This document shows, piece after piece, positions 24,838 to 38,689 of a stretch of DNA of 64,000 nt. The stretch comes from Struthidea cinerea (Eukaryota; Chordata; Aves; Passeriformes; Corcoracidae): contig VZTI01001784.1 in the NCBI GenBank assembly GCA_013397865.1, forward strand, positions 163,649 through 227,648, in the 5' to 3' direction. Position numbers and translations under genes: made by a program. The notes beneath the pieces were generated by a model. That model was not told the origin of the DNA. It searched no databases and saw only the letters and a program-made list of their open reading frames with translations. Numbering within the stretch: the stretch's first letter is position 1; the number at the start of each line of letters is the position of its first letter.

Positions 24838-27485
24838 AAATCTACAATGACATCCCTAGCGTTTTACTAGCTGCCTTTCTAAATCTGTATTTGGTTAATA
24901 CCTATGCCCTCTTGAAAGAGGCAGAGAGTTTTTTGAGTGGGCACAGTGCCACCCCAACAGATGGTCACAGGCAAAGACATGCCAGAGAACCAGAACGTGC
25001 CTCATGTTTGAGTATTAAGCGATGGATTTCCATCCAAGAATGTCAAAATAGCAGTCAATGCAGAACATCTGAGCCTATGGCTAAGGGGATGCGCTGACTA
25101 TTCCTGCTCAGAGCTGGATTACCTTTCAAAATCATTATTTTTAAAAAAAAAAGATAAACAACCTTCTCCAGCTGTGAAATTTTGGCACTAACAAATGAGG
25201 AGTAGAAGGAAAGAGAAGTATTTAATGAAATATTTTAACAGCTTACTACACGTTAGGCACCTGAAATGTCTCCAAGTAAATAAAAATAGCCTTCTGAGGC
25301 ATGGCTCAATTTCCAGGGAATAATCTGACTGATGCCAGAAGCTGGACCTGCAGATTACACATCATGGTAGCCCATGTCTGCTTCATGTTAAACAGCCCAG
25401 TCCTATCCAGGGTATGTCACACATCTAATTTCAATTTAAATGCAGTTTAAATTGGCACAAACTGGTGAATAATATTGTGTTGGTGCCAAGAAGGTTCTGT
25501 TCATTTCTTATACTGATCTATAATGGAAGTAAAGGCCTGAAAAGAAAGAAAAGAAAGGAACATACTGAGTAGTTTCATCTGGATCAGGGTTAGCATATCA
25601 CACTGTTTCTCTTGTTGTTAGGCAATCCCAGACTGGGTCCATACATTTCAGAAGAAGGCTTGTAGGCACATTGTAAACTCACCTCAAACTTGCCTGTTTA
25701 TGCACATATATAAAAAGGTAAACAAATGTTATTAACTGGAAAATGTCTACATACTCATTTTCTCTGAGAGACTGGCTTGAACTTGGGAAAAACTTCTTTT
25801 CTAAAACCAGCCATTGCAAACAAGCCGATTACTGTCTTTTTAAACAGAAGTAGCTGTTTCCCATACCCATCTCCATTTTGAACGTAATGCATTGACATTA
25901 GACAGCTACTGCAAAAAAGGAATTAGGAATTTTTACTTGAATAGCAATTAAGGATCACTTGAAAGATACCTGTAGCTGGGTTGCTCAGAAAAGTCATATT
26001 CTTTGGATGACTTTAGAACATAAAAATATTCATGACAAGTGAAACTTGATTCAGGTTGCATATGAATGCAATTACAGTTTCAACTTGGCAAAGCTGATAA
26101 CAAAATGTAGGGTGTCACTTTAGGACAAATTCAGAAGTTAAAATTTGCAAGGTTTGTAGAACAAAAATTTTTTTCATTATCTGGATTTATTTGCTGCTTG
26201 GAAGAGGAACGAGACTTACTGGTATTGCTGATAGAGAAGGCCTTGGTTATGTAGGTGATGAATAGGTAACAATATTAATAAACACATTTCTTATATGTCT
26301 ATCTGTAAATAGCAGTCTAGAACTGTAGGAAGACAAAATTCCTACCCGTCTGAATTTTAAATAATTTGTAATGCATGAGAAAATAACATGAACAAGCTGA
26401 AGAGCAGATTGGAAGGAGACTAAGAAAGTGAAAAAGTGGGAAAGGGAGAAAAAAATTAAAACCGGATTGGCCACAGGACAGCATCATATGACCTCAAAGA
26501 CAGAAGCAAGGAAGCTGAATCTGATGTGGAAAGAAGGAACATTATAAAAAAGTAGAGAAAGCAAGCTTCACATTAGTATCGAAAATAGGTGAATAGGATC
26601 TTCTGTGACACTTAACAGCAGGCCATTAATGGGAAGGTGAGGTGCAAGAGTCTGGGACAAAATGATTGCAGAAGCACAAAAGTTGTGAAAGAGAACTGGA
26701 ATTCCTTTCTTTTCCATTGGAAGAGAAGATATGTTTTATAAAGCTTATAAAAGAGCTGAAGGTAGAATAGGAGAGAGACTTTCATGAAGGGAAAACCTAG
26801 TCAAAATAATAGGCATATACATACCTGATGGTTCTGAGAGTTTGCCCAACCAGAAAGTTCCCAAGAAAGTGGGAAAGTTTGCTTTTGTGAATCCAGATGT
26901 TCACCAAAGAGATGGATATGAGATTTCCAGTCAGCTACTGCAAAAGTAAAATTTAAAGATTAACTGAGGATTTCTATAGGCATCAGGCAGTGCTGGGTCT
27001 GTGAGCTCTTCTCAGGAAACATTTACATATGGTTCTCTATTTTACAATACTGTACTAACTCTGTGGTCATCATGCCTGCTCTTACAAGAAGCTTGTGAAA
27101 ACCAAGACCAACAAGACATGATCTTTACCTGCTCTTTTAATTGGTCCGTGTGTCTCCTTTACCACACTTCTTTTTCCTCTTGGGCATTTTGGAATCCTTT
27201 CTCAAGTGCTAACTGCCCTTGACACCATACCTCTGAAAGGCTGGAGCAGCACATTATTTGTCTATTTGCTCAGAGGAAGACCAATGGGACAATTCAGGCA
27301 CTTGTCATTAAGAGAACAATTACCTGTCTATCACAGCAGACTGTACATCTACAGGCTCCTGTTGTGGGATCTTGCTGTGCTGAGAGCTGTAAGAACACAC
27401 AACAAAGAGATGGCCTTGAAGCACAGCAGTTACCATCTAATTGCCTCTTAAAAAAAATAATGTGTGTTCCAGCATTTCGCCAATT
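24838..27485. other. no gene seen
   Basis: Unique-looking AT-rich DNA. Contains minus donor-like ACTCAC at 25677-25682 and ACTTAC at 26214-26219, with no good acceptor and open frame paired to either. Frames at 27001-27451 are 73-81 codons, overlapping and without a domain. Confidence 0.5.
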
Positions 27486-27862
27486 ACACACAGAATCACA
27501 GAATGATGGAGGAAGGGACCTCTAGTGGCACCCAGTCCAATGTCCACTGCTGGAGAGGGCCCACCTACAGCAGATTGCACAGGATCATGTTCATGTGAGT
27601 TCTTGAATATCTCCAGAGAGGGAGACTCCACAGCGTCTCTGGGCAGCCTGTTCCAGTGCTTTGCCTTCCTCACAGTAGTGTTTCCTCATCTTCAGATGGA
27701 ACTTCCTCTGTTTCAGTTTGTGTTGGTTGCCCCTTGTCCTGTCACTGGGCACCACTGAAAACAGTCTGGCCACATCCTCTTTACACCTGCCCTTAAGATA
27801 TTTGAATGCAGTGACAAGATCCCCTCTCAGTGGTCTCTTCTCCATTGCTGAAGTGGACTCTG
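27486..27862 (-). mobile_element. CR1 fragment with part of ORF2 C-terminus
   Basis: The left edge CACAGAATCACAGAATGATG is the reverse complement of the CR1 tail. Reading minus, the ORF2 C-terminal phrases MEKRPLRGDLVTAFKYLKG and PSDRTRGNQHKLKQRKF lie in one frame, and KHWNRLPRDAVESPSLEIFK continues in another, so at least one frameshift separates them. CR1 identity ends near 27862 at the 5' truncation point, beyond which the sequence is unexplained. Confidence 0.93.
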
Positions 27863-28160
27863 ATTCTGAGTTTCAGCTTTTTGCTTTCCGTAACAAGAGA
27901 CTGAAATGTTTTTGTCCTTTGGGATGTAGCTTCCCTCTTCCCTAAGATTTGCTGCAACCTGTAAGGCCCGCCACGTCTTTGAGTCAAGAGTACATACATA
28001 CTCCAACACCTCCGACCATCCCCCGACTGCAGCAGGGTGTCGGAAAGGATTCTACCGTACAAGGAGAGGATCATCTGGCTATGGAGAGGGATGATAGAGA
28101 GAAGCCCCACAAAAGCACAGTGTCTGTTGTCCTTGGGTCCAAGAATTAAAGGTAATAAAG
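27863..28160. other. CpG-containing block of unknown origin next to CR1
   Basis: About 300 bases continuing from the CR1 truncation point. It holds a cluster of CpGs (in GCCCGCCACGTC, CTCCGACC, CCCCGACTG, GTCGGAAAG, TACCGTAC) in a window otherwise poor in CpG, and is openly readable on the minus strand as part of a 130-codon frame starting at 28185 and ending in the CR1. No LTR, tRNA-like or DNA-transposon ends are recognisable. It could be an unrecognised repeat, an old regulatory element, or unique DNA. Confidence 0.35.
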
Positions 28161-31100
28161 AGTTTTGGTAAAGCAGCAGGTGCAACTGCTTATTGCTGGT
28201 CTTGCAACTCTCTCACTGTACAGTCTTCACAGAGGGAAATACTCAGCACCAATGAAACAATTCAATAAGAATAAATGCTGACTTGTCTTCCTCAGAAAAG
28301 AACAAGTAGAAATGTCTAGAATGTATAAGAGGTGACTAATTTTTCTTGATTGCTGAGAGGCAAACATGGAACTCATCTATGAAAACAGGTGCCATTAATC
28401 CAATAGTATTTCTTGTCAAGATCTATTTGTCTTGACCTATCACACTCTCATAAAACTATTGAAATAAGTGTCTGTTTTAATTTCTGTTGGACATGTTCGA
28501 AAAAAGGGTTTATCAACAGAGAGAATTAATAGCTGCAGCTGAGGTGAAAAAAAAAGGAAGATGGTATCAAAGTTAGAATGTGTAGCTTTTTTCTTTGATG
28601 GTGTTTAAAAATGTTTACAAAAAGATTTGCAGCTTTTGGAAAAATTATTTCTCCGTGAAGAGTATAGAGTCAATGTGAATCCAGTGAGATCTGCCTTAGA
28701 ATTATTATAAATACTAAATTATTTCTTAAAAAATATGTATGCATATTAATACCTTTATCTATACATTCAGCATAGCTCTGCATAAAGATATTTATGATTT
28801 ACATAAACATATATTTGATTGAAGTGTGTTTATGATTCATAATTTAAAGTAAAATAATTTTATGTTTTCTCAAATCTTGAAAGGGAAAACACCATTAAAG
28901 TCTGTTTCTCTTTCTCTTTTGGAAAGATGAATCACTTTCCAGACAAAAAGGCAAGAAAAATAAGAATCAGTTTTGTCTCTAAATTACACCTCTGGGCCTT
29001 CTAAAACCTGTGTAAATTCAATTCCCGTTTGTAACTTACAAACATTAATTCTATGTTGAAAGTAAAGTATTAACTACAACTCTAGAAACATGCTCTGACG
29101 AAGTCAGTAAACTATAATTAATTCAATTCATTACTACATTCCATCTATAGCATTTGATAGCATTACAAAAGGCAATGGAGTTTTTCATGCCATGTGAGAG
29201 GGCCATAACCTTCAGCAATCTTGTTCCATCAAAAGTTGGGAAAAACAGGACATATAGTTCTCTCTAAATGAGCACTCATGTGTTACACAACCATTCCTTT
29301 GTGTTTAAAAACAAACTAAGAAAAGCAGATCAAGAAAAAAGTGGTTGCACTGCAAAGCAAGCACAGTTATAAAGCCCAGAAGTGTTTCGCATGAGTGTTT
29401 GTGGTGGGCTCGGCACAGTGGTGAGTTCTACCTCAGATCCTGGGAACACAAAGAAGGATATATCTTCCTAAAATCATTGTAGAATTTAAGAGCACTTGGA
29501 CTCCTGTAAAAATGTTGTCAGGGAATGGTATGTTTCTTTACTAGAAGGTGGCTGCCAAGCAGGATCACTGAGTGCTTAATCACCCTTATATTAAATCTGA
29601 GACACATGAACTGAAACACTTATTATAGGGAATAATTACAGATCAAATTAAAAGCAGTAGAACTGGCAATAAGATCAAAGCAAAGCATTCCCTGCAAGAA
29701 ATGGACGTGATATTGTTCAGAACAGGTAGAAGTGAAGGTTTGCAGTGAAAATTGTTTTCCTTAAAGTGAAAGTGCTTATGAACAGTTAAGGTGCAGCTGA
29801 TAAAAACACACTGAGAGAGTCAGAAAACAAGGGCAAATACCTGCTTGCAATAAATTTGAGGGCAGGTGCATAATACCATCAAGAGGAAGTGATTCCATTT
29901 TGAAAAAAACTTGAAATTTTGCCAGGAAAAAGCTAGCAAATCCCAAGCAAACTTTGCACTCTTGATCCAAATAAGGAAAAGATATAGCTAATTACCAGAA
30001 AGCCATACACAGAGTATCACAAATATCATCAGTTCACAGACTTGTCTCAAAAGAAAAAGTGTTTGATGATTCCCTACCTTGTGAGGAAAGTGGCTACAAA
30101 AACTGGTGATGTGAGGAAATCAGAAGACAAGGAATATCTGGCCAAGCCTGTTGCCCTTCATGCTGAAACTAATAGTTCTAGGTCATGTACAAACAATACT
30201 AGTTTTCAAAGACAGAGTAATTGGCAAGCTGTTAAGATAATACCTCAGTTGTCCCGCAAATGTGGGAATAGCTGCTGTGAATACTCATTTCATAGATATG
30301 GTAACAAGAGGACAATGGAAAAATACCAAAGTTGACAATTTGTTGTTATAGTCCAGAACACTGTGCAAGTGCCTGTAAAAATCACATTTCCCTCCCAGCC
30401 TCTGAGAAGGCAAAGGGTCGTGAATAACCAACATGTGCTGATTCAGGGGACAGATTCCCTGGCAATAGTCAGGTCGGGGAGAGGAACATTTTCAGAAAAA
30501 GACCAGAGGAGACCTGGCATTTTGAAGTGTTATTTACCTGATGTGTGAGAACATTGTCTTATTTGATACTCGCAAGTTGTTTTCCCTGCTCTGTCAGGTT
30601 GTATTAACTGGCTGTATCAGGTGGTAATGAATGTGTGATTTCCATTTGATTTCCAAAAATAATAAGAAGTTGGTGTAAAAGTGGATGCTGACTGCTGACT
30701 TTCAGGGTAGAGAACAGTAAGAAGCACAGCATCTGATAACCCTGACCCATGACGTATCACTGGCTCAGGAAATAAAGACCTATATATTGTGCTTGTGTGT
30801 GTTATGCCAGTACCGTAATGACTGGTATCATTAAAACAGTAGAAATGTAATCAATGTATATATATCAAAACAAGTTATTTCAGGGAAATAATAACTGCAG
30901 TGGTACGTATCATGTTCAATACCTAAATCAATACTATTGAGCTGAGCTAACAATAAATCAAATCTGCATAATCAATTCTTCTACTAGAAATGAAACCATT
31001 AACATTCAAATATTAAAGTACATACCATTTATACAATTTCTTTCGGCAATTTCTGTTTATTTGACTCTAGAATATTCACTAGCTGGTATTTAAAGACGCT

Positions 31101-33954
31101 GTCCCTTTATGCTTAAGTGGTATATGAAACAAAGATTTGTGAATGAGGTTGATCCCATAGCATTTCTTGAACAGCTCATGTTGCTGCTGGGTAGATCTGG
31201 ATTTAAAAAAGATTAACAATACTTCAGTACGCTGGGGGCTTCTGAGTTTGGAAGACACCATGGTGGAGTAGGCAAGAATAGCTAAAGAATTAACTCCAGG
31301 CTGAGTACACACGATCAGGCACATTTTGGGGTACTGAGCTTTTCCTGAAGCATCATTTGTCATTTATACTTCACATTTCCCTGCACAAAGGGATAGAATG
31401 ATACAGCACAGACAGAACAGATATGGGAAGGGCTGGAATGTGGCACAGAGGTGTCTTCTCACCACAGAGCTCAAGGGCCAGGCCCAAACCTGTACAGTCA
31501 GTGAGCCAATATTTATGGGAAGATTGGAGAGGGAAGAGTAGGACAGGGGGTAGGGTCAAAACCAGATGGACAACAAGTCAATAATAACAACAGTATTAAC
31601 AATAATAACAACCCTTGCACTTGCTGCACAGCCTTGTACTTCGTGGCAAGTCTCTCTCTGTCTGTACTGCTCATGGGAGCAACTGACTGCTCTGGAAATT
31701 CCGAAATGTTTCCAGTAGGGACACACAGAGAAAACTGATCATCTGGTATGACCTCCAAATCTCAGGATGCCTGCTGCATGAAACATCCCATGTCAGTCTT
31801 CCTACTTTCACAACAGCCATAATCCTGTTTAGGACTGTTACCTTGTGAGAGGAAACAAATACGAGGGACATGTTTGAGGAGGAATTACTCTGTGTGTAAT
31901 CAAATAGCTCAGGAATACGAGAGAGCTTCATGGGACTTTTGCACATATTTCTTTCCTGGAATTCCTTCTTCCTACAAAATCACTTATTTCTAATGAAATT
32001 TTATATGCATGAATCTAAAACCTGCAGTCAGATCCTGTGCAACTGTTTTAAATCAAAGCCTTTCTTCAGTAAACAACCTCCTTTTTTCCTAATCTTTTTT
32101 TTCAAAATTTCTGGACTGCCCAATTTCTATGAAGTGATTGGTATCTTTTAGGCAACTAAAAATTTGGTTTATAGTTTAGCAGCCAGTCTTCTATTTCTGT
32201 AGTTGATAGAGGTGTGAATTTTCTTTTGGACATGCCTTTTTTTTTTTTTATTTGACTGTAAGGAGAGATTTTAGATAGCTAAAACTAATCTTTTATAAGC
32301 CATTTGGCTACAAAGGTAGTAGGATTCACTGAAGCATTCCCGTGCTTCAGAGCTCCTAAAATAAACTGCTGGTAGAAATGGTCACACTTCTAAAACTGAA
32401 GCAATAAGCCTCTACAATTAAAAAAAAAAAAAAAGTAGTTTAATTAAAAAATTACTATTGAAAACATTTATAGAGACACAAACTTTAGCTAACAGAAAAA
32501 TAAAAAAAACTGATAATATGTTGTTTTCTTTGCAACAAATAAAGCTAAGGGGTGTTTTCATTTCTTCACTTTTAGAAGAAATAAAGCAATAAAATGAAAA
32601 GATAAACTGGAGAAAAGAAAGGGAGGCTTAGTGTGTTTTATCTTTTATAGAATTTAAGATAAATTCAACGCCAGTAAAAATTCAGAGGGCTGTATGAAAC
32701 CTTGCTGTATGAAGCCTAGCCTAGAATTATAGGCAAGAGTGACCTACAGTAGGCAGCTCTGGATAGCAGGCAGCGGGAGCTGCACACTGTTGCCTTGAAT
32801 TTATACGCTGCAGCAGCTTTGACGCATACGGTAGGTAGGTGGTCTGAGTGTGACTCCTGCAGCTTTTCTGGATGCCATCCATATCTGCACTGCTGTCTGC
32901 TCCCAACTGCATTTGACCTAGCACACTTTGTGTTTTTCAATCTTCGCTGTAGAAAAGAGCAAAGAAGAGTAGATGGATATGTTAATACGGGGTTGTAATA
33001 CAATACCAAGCCAAGTGACAGGTATCGGGAAAAGGCCATTACCATTTCTCTTGTCTTTTGCTAAAGGACCATAGAAACAAAGGGTGGGTGCAGTTCTACC
33101 TGAGCCGGGAAACAAGGCTGGAAAAGCCGAATATTGTGAAACAAAATTAACTCTCTGGAGAACAGAACCAGGTACATGCAGATACACACGTGGATTATCT
33201 CTCTCATGTCCTTCCCCCCACATCCCCCACCTGACTGCATATTGCTTTGGCCTCTCTCCAGCTGCAGCAGAAGGGAGAAGAAACAAAGGACTCCCAAATG
33301 TGTCTGGACTGCCTAGTAAGTCCATATCTGCTGAAATTAGTTGGACAAATTCTCCTGAATTTCAAGTACTCCTTGAGCTCTAAGGCTTCAGACACATGCA
33401 GGAAATGCCAGGCAGGTAGGGGGATTGATGCTGCTGTTGCCAAACATTCAGCTTCTCCTCTGTAAACATCCCTGTCACAGCTGAGCTGTCCTGTTCTTTG
33501 TTGGACAGTTGTCTGTGAGGAATGCTCTTGCTCAGAAGCAATCCAGCTTGGATAACCAAAGAGTCTGAGTTTAAGCAAAACACCTGATACAGGAAGAAAG
33601 AAAAATTTAAATAGAAACCCCCAAAATATTTCTGTTTCCATGTAAGTAACCTTTGGTAACAAAATAAAATAGGCGAGGAAGTATGGAAAATACATACAAT
33701 GATGAATTACAGAAGAATGCATTAACGTAAGCGTTTCCGGAGACAGAATAAATCCCTTGTGAGCAAATGGCAGAAAAAAGGCTACATCATTTAGCCATAT
33801 CTGTCTGCTTGCATTCTTGAGTTACGAATGCTTCCACCTGCCTGCCACTGAAGAACCCTTCTGCCCTCCTCATTAAGTAATGTAGTCATTAAATGATACT
33901 TGGGGAACAGTTCAGCTCTTTACTGAATGAAGTAAATTTATGGAATAAAAGCAG
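28161..33954. other. no gene seen
   Basis: Largely AT-rich, notably 28690-28870. An AAT/AAC-rich stretch lies at about 31578-31612 and an A15 run at 32420-32434. The 172-codon minus frame at 33204-33722 is the longest frame in the window; it begins with hydrophobic AT-rich codons, is overlapped by frames on + and in another minus phase, and shows no domain, so I treat it as chance. A short minus segment around 33103-33157 has both acceptor (TTCTGTTCTCCAG) and donor (CAG GTAGAAC) signals but no partner. Confidence 0.45.
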
Positions 33955-34085
33955 GTGAAGCAGTGTGCTGGAGCATAGGCCTTGTGAGCATTCAGGTAGC
34001 TTAATTTTCAGCTCACCCTCTGGCCCTGGTTTGGACAAATTGTTCAGCTCTTTGTAGGATACTCGGATATTTCACCTCCATCGCT
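33955..34085 (+). repeat. possible MIR-like SINE remnant
   Basis: The order CAGTGTGCTGGAGCAT, then TCAGCTCACCCTCTGGCC, then TTTGGACAAATTGTTCAGCT and CTCTTTGTAGGATAC follows the layout of a MIR/CORE SINE: tRNA-related head, then the gaccttgggcaaattattca and ctctctgtgcctca stretch. It is highly diverged; similarity may be partly coincidental. Confidence 0.3.
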
Positions 34086-36537
34086 ACTGAAACCAGTAGA
34101 TATTGGGAGTGATCATTCTGAAAAATCAAGCCTGCTTGCTGGTGAGTGTATCTGCAGTTCTTTCAAACATAACAACCTCCCACATAATATCCTCCTCCAA
34201 CTCAAATTGCAGAAAGTACTGGAAAATTGCTATTTGCCAGGTTTTGCTAGCTCAGAAATAAGAATACATGAAAAATAAGCTCTTTCCAGGAAAGATTTCA
34301 CCAATTTTCTGGTCTTTGTTTGTTTTTGTGTGTTTTTGTTTGCTTTTGGTTTTTTTTTAATTTTAATGTCACAGAATGGATAACATGACCTGGGATATTA
34401 TTTTATCCTTTTGCATTGCTGGTTGTATGGTTAATTCCTGCATAATGCACCATGAGAAAATGAGGAATTCATCTCTCACATTAGTGTTACCCTGCTGCAC
34501 TAGCAGGTGTCCAGTTACAGCTGTGTATCCCCTCTGCATTCCCTCTTCAAAAACATCCCAAGTCTTTCTGTTGCTGTTACACTTCTTTCTAAACAGTGCA
34601 GCATCAAGAAACACGTCAGTAGAAGCTTTGACAAAAGATATCACTGCAGTCAGCTGTGAAGGTTGTTACTGTAAGACAAGTTAGTGACAGCTCTCTAGCA
34701 AGTGTGCCTTCAGGTTTATTGGTGCCAAAAGTCTTGGAAAGTGAGAAAACTGGTTAAATGCACTCATATATTCCCTCTGTGCCAGGCTTTACATTCTGCC
34801 TTACTTTAGTAATCAACAATTTTCTGTAATACTTGAAATATCACTCATTTGGAGGATTTCAAAATGACTTTGCAAATTTGTGGCCAAATGGATATGTTTC
34901 CAGAGGAACAGAAATAGCTAAAAAAAAAAAAAAAAAAAGAAATGGGAACGCTAATCTATTTAGGCAGTTCAAACATCTTTTGGTACTCAAGTTCCTTCAA
35001 GATGATCTCTTTGTATCTTCCTGAAATATGTTTTAAAAAATTTGGTGTAACACAAGAAAATAATTTTTGGTCTCTCTCTCTATTTATCCACTAAAATCAA
35101 CAAAAACTTTCATAGTCTTTAGAACTGGGGCTTGTCAATTTATTATATTGGCATTAATATAAAACCCCACTTATAGCTAGGTGTGAACACTCTATTTCTT
35201 GTACCAAAAAAAAAGGCTAAAGCAAAGAGGTGTGGAATTCTGCAGTCTAAATATCCATGCATGCATATATTCTGGTACCTGTTCTGCTCATGTAATTCAG
35301 AGTAATTTAATACATTAATGAAAGAGGCAAGAATTTGCCCTGCGCTACGTCAATTCTTTGTCCACTTGTGTTTGAAGCCTCACATAAAAGGTTCAACATT
35401 GCTTTTAGCACCCACAGACCCCAATGAATTGTTGTCTGTCCACATCAGGTCTGAGTCTGGAAATCTCAATCAGTTTTTATTGGGCTCTTGGCAGTGGATT
35501 TCGGTGATCCTGCTGGTTACTATGAGCACTAACGCATACGGTAGACACATTCCAAACCACATGTTCTCTATTTAGTGTACAGCACAAAATATGCAGTCCA
35601 GGATTGTACAATATAGATAATTTAAGCCACATGTAGCTCAGTGAATGTAAAGCTTGGAGTATTTGATCTCAAAACCCAATTAGAGCAGTTTGTTTTCTTT
35701 GATCTGAGTGGAATGTTGTAGTATACACATTATAAAACTGACTTCCAAAAGTTATTGGCATAATAAACACTAATAATCCGGATATTTTCTCTTGAGGTCC
35801 AAAAAAGAAACTGCATATAAGAATTGCAAGAGGTTGTTGAGGATGTGACTTCTAAAATGAACACAGTTCTCACAGGATCTCTTGAAGGGGGAAACTGATG
35901 GGAGAGAGTAAGATGTGAGCATTCACAGCAGCAACACCTTTGGAGACGGCTCTGCTTCCCCTGGAATTCCTCTGTGACTGTTGGGATATCCAGTCTGAAG
36001 TTTTACTTATTAATATAAGTCATAGGAAACTGCATTCTGAGCCTGTACTGATGTAGAGCAATAAGGAGCTTGACTCTGAGGATATTTAAAAGAGCGAGGA
36101 ACAGAGGCAGGCAAGTAGCTCAGGTTGACCCTAGAATCTACATCACTCAGAAGTCTACTTTTGGGGCTTGAACCATAGGACTGCCTCTCCCTAAAAGAGG
36201 AGAGAAGCTTCTTTTGGTTCTTCAGGAGCAAGTTTGAGTTACCAAAGTATCTCACAGAAACCACTGAAGAAAATTCACACTCAGCTCCTTCTGTATCAAG
36301 GAATCTTTCAGGGCTGCTCCTGGCAATGCAGTAGCCCTAGCCTAGAGAAGAGAAGACAACCTCCCTGCTTGATAGTGGAGACAGCATGCTGGCTAGGTGA
36401 CCTGGAGAAGTCTGAGTAGAGCTGCTGTTAATGGCCTAATAGGCACCATCAATTTTTCAATCTATGTAGATTCTTTCTGCAGTTCCATTTTTATTTAAAA
36501 GAAAAAAAAAAAGGTGATTCCCTTTTTTGTTTGATTT
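34086..36537. other. no gene seen
   Basis: AT-rich unique-looking DNA with an A19 run at 34920-34938 and TGCATGCATATAT near 35264. Frames of 85-102 codons on both strands at 34369-34684 are mutual shadows. Confidence 0.5.
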
Positions 36538-36599
36538 NNNNNNNNNNNNNNNNNNNNNNNNNNNNNNNNNNNNNNNNNNNNNNNNNNNNNNNNNNNNNN
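36538..36599. other. assembly gap (62 N)
   Basis: Sixty-two N with T-rich sequence on both sides, immediately left of the GTT microsatellite. The gap is probably where assembly or polishing failed in the repeat. The true length is unknown, and frames read across it are meaningless. Confidence 0.99.
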
Positions 36600-36603
36600 T
36601 TTT

Positions 36604-36605
<2 letters not shown>

Positions 36606-36647
<42 letters not shown>
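36606..36647 (+). repeat. (GTT)14 microsatellite
   Basis: Fourteen perfect GTT units followed by GG and a T-run. It directly follows the N gap, so the real array may be longer. The minus strand reads as poly-Gln, but no gene context supports translation. Confidence 0.97.
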
Positions 36648-38689
36648 GGTTTTTTTTCCTTTTAACTAGAAATGGCTTCCCTCTAAAAAGCCCCAAAAAC
36701 CTAATGTACATAATTCTAGATGAAGCTGCCTGGGAAGAACAGATATAACAGAGGTGCAGATCTGCTTAAAGTAGTGTAATAAAAATGATGACTGTTAAAT
36801 GTGACAGCCTCCACAATTTTTGGGGGCCTGTCTCATGCACAGAAGGATTTACAAATCCATGTGGTAGCTAACACTCTTTGTATTTTTTTTATACATGATT
36901 CATATACTACTTATGTACCCATGATAACTATATTATAAAAATGGTTTTGTATATATGCTTGGCACTTACAAATTGTAATGGAGAAAAGATGATTAATTGC
37001 ACAGCAGAACTCTTTGACAATTTGCTGAACCTGTGCATCACTGACATAAATCTTTCTCCCAAGTGCCTTGACTATCATTAACTTGAGAAATCAGCCAAGC
37101 AAAAACCTTTATGAGTGGGTTCATGGAAATAGAGAGACATATTTTGTAGCTATGGTATGCAGCAGACATGTGGGAACAGGAGAATACCTGCAGCAGGATA
37201 ATGTCTTGCATATTTTATAGTAATCCTTCATTTCTTATGGCTGTTATTTATCTGGACCCTTGCATTATATTTAGTAAGTCTTGTTTTGCTGGGCTATGGT
37301 GGTCTGCTGTGTGGATTGTTTTTCTCTCATTTACAAGTATCCTCAAATAAAGCAGATGAATTAATTTCCTTCCGTGGCCTCAGAGTCCTGTGCTCTCTCT
37401 GCTGCTCCTCAGGAATTCAGCATCCACAAGCTGCATTCACTTAGCTACACTTCCATCTGAATAGCAAATGCTAATTGCAGTTGTTTCCAGCCTTTTCCTC
37501 ACTTGAGATAGTCTGTTACACAAGAGGTTGGGAACCTTCAGCCCAGGCCTTGAAATATACATTCAAGAGACTTGAAGGGTTCTTGTTTTATGTTTTAAAT
37601 CTCTGTGAGTGCTGGAATAGAAGCTGTGCTCTGAAAAATGGCCAATTCGGTAAAGGTTGCCTTAGTATTGAAAACCTGATTTTACATTTGGATAGGTGTC
37701 GCTCACAGCGACAGATGTCTGGGCCAAACCTCTCTGAAATGAAAAGGACATTTGACATTGATAATCTGTGCAACAAAATGGACCAATGTGAGTGAGTTAA
37801 ATTATATTAATAGTTCAGGTGAAAAAATCTAGCAGTAATTGCAGCATGTACACCATTCGTTGAGACTTATAATATGGTTTATTAATTGTATTTCTTCATG
37901 GTTTTATGTTCATGTGCAAGGACACCTGCATTCATCAGAATCACCTAAATCTTGGTTAACTTCTGTTTTCACATAGTCTCCTGAGCCACCTTGCTTGAGA
38001 ACAGGAAATAATTTTTGCTAAAAATTAAATCGTTTGCTGAGATGTAGAACAGAAATTACAGCATGTTCAAGCTGTTCAAAAATTTCAAGAAAATACTGAC
38101 TTTTTTTTTTTTTTGAAAAGGCCTAAAATTGACTTTTATCTAATCTGCTTGAATTGAAAAGTTAAAATTAGCAGCCAAATCTATTGGCACTTGTCCATTA
38201 ATTTTTAAATTTTTGTACAGCTTCATTAATGCTTTTCTGTAACACCATTTCTCTTTATTATGATCAGATCAGTTTCTTGAGCAAAGATTACTCAGTTAAT
38301 CAGCTGCTTGTGGAAGGCAAACATTTGCACAAAGATCAATGCAAGTCCACTAAAATATCTACATACGTAGCTGGAAAAACTAAAAGCTAACATGTTTTTC
38401 CTTTTGCATATAAATCCCCTGGATTCAAGACCACTTTCTTCCAGGGTGAGAGGAGACTGTCATCTCCAACAGCAAGCATGTGTGACAAGTACAGGACATC
38501 AATATGCTATTGCCAAGGCTTAAGAATGTCACTGTTTTCAGATGGCATCCTTCCATCATGCACATAGCTTATTAAAACCAGAGTGACTTCTCTGTCTGGG
38601 TATTAGAGAGTTTACTCACTTCTCATATACTCTGAACAGCTGAGATTTACATGTTTTCACACTCTCTGGCGTATCATCAGCAGAAACCT
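36648..38689. other. no gene seen
   Basis: Unique-looking sequence with a T14 run at 38101-38114. The 106-codon + frame at 37475-37795 overlaps a 62-codon minus frame and shows no domain. Confidence 0.5.

Noticed and set aside
27437..28185. Minus-strand frames of 78, 84 and 130 codons
   Set aside because: The first two are CR1 ORF2 remnants. The third is mostly unexplained flank entering the CR1 out of frame, with no independent gene evidence.
33204..33722. 172-codon open frame on the minus strand, the longest in the window
   Set aside because: No domain, no start context or splice support, overlapping frames on both strands, and AT-rich hydrophobic reading at its start. Frames of this length are expected by chance in 64 kb.
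36457..36748. Poly-Gln (minus) or poly-Cys (plus) frames
   Set aside because: These come from the GTT microsatellite and run through undetermined N bases.
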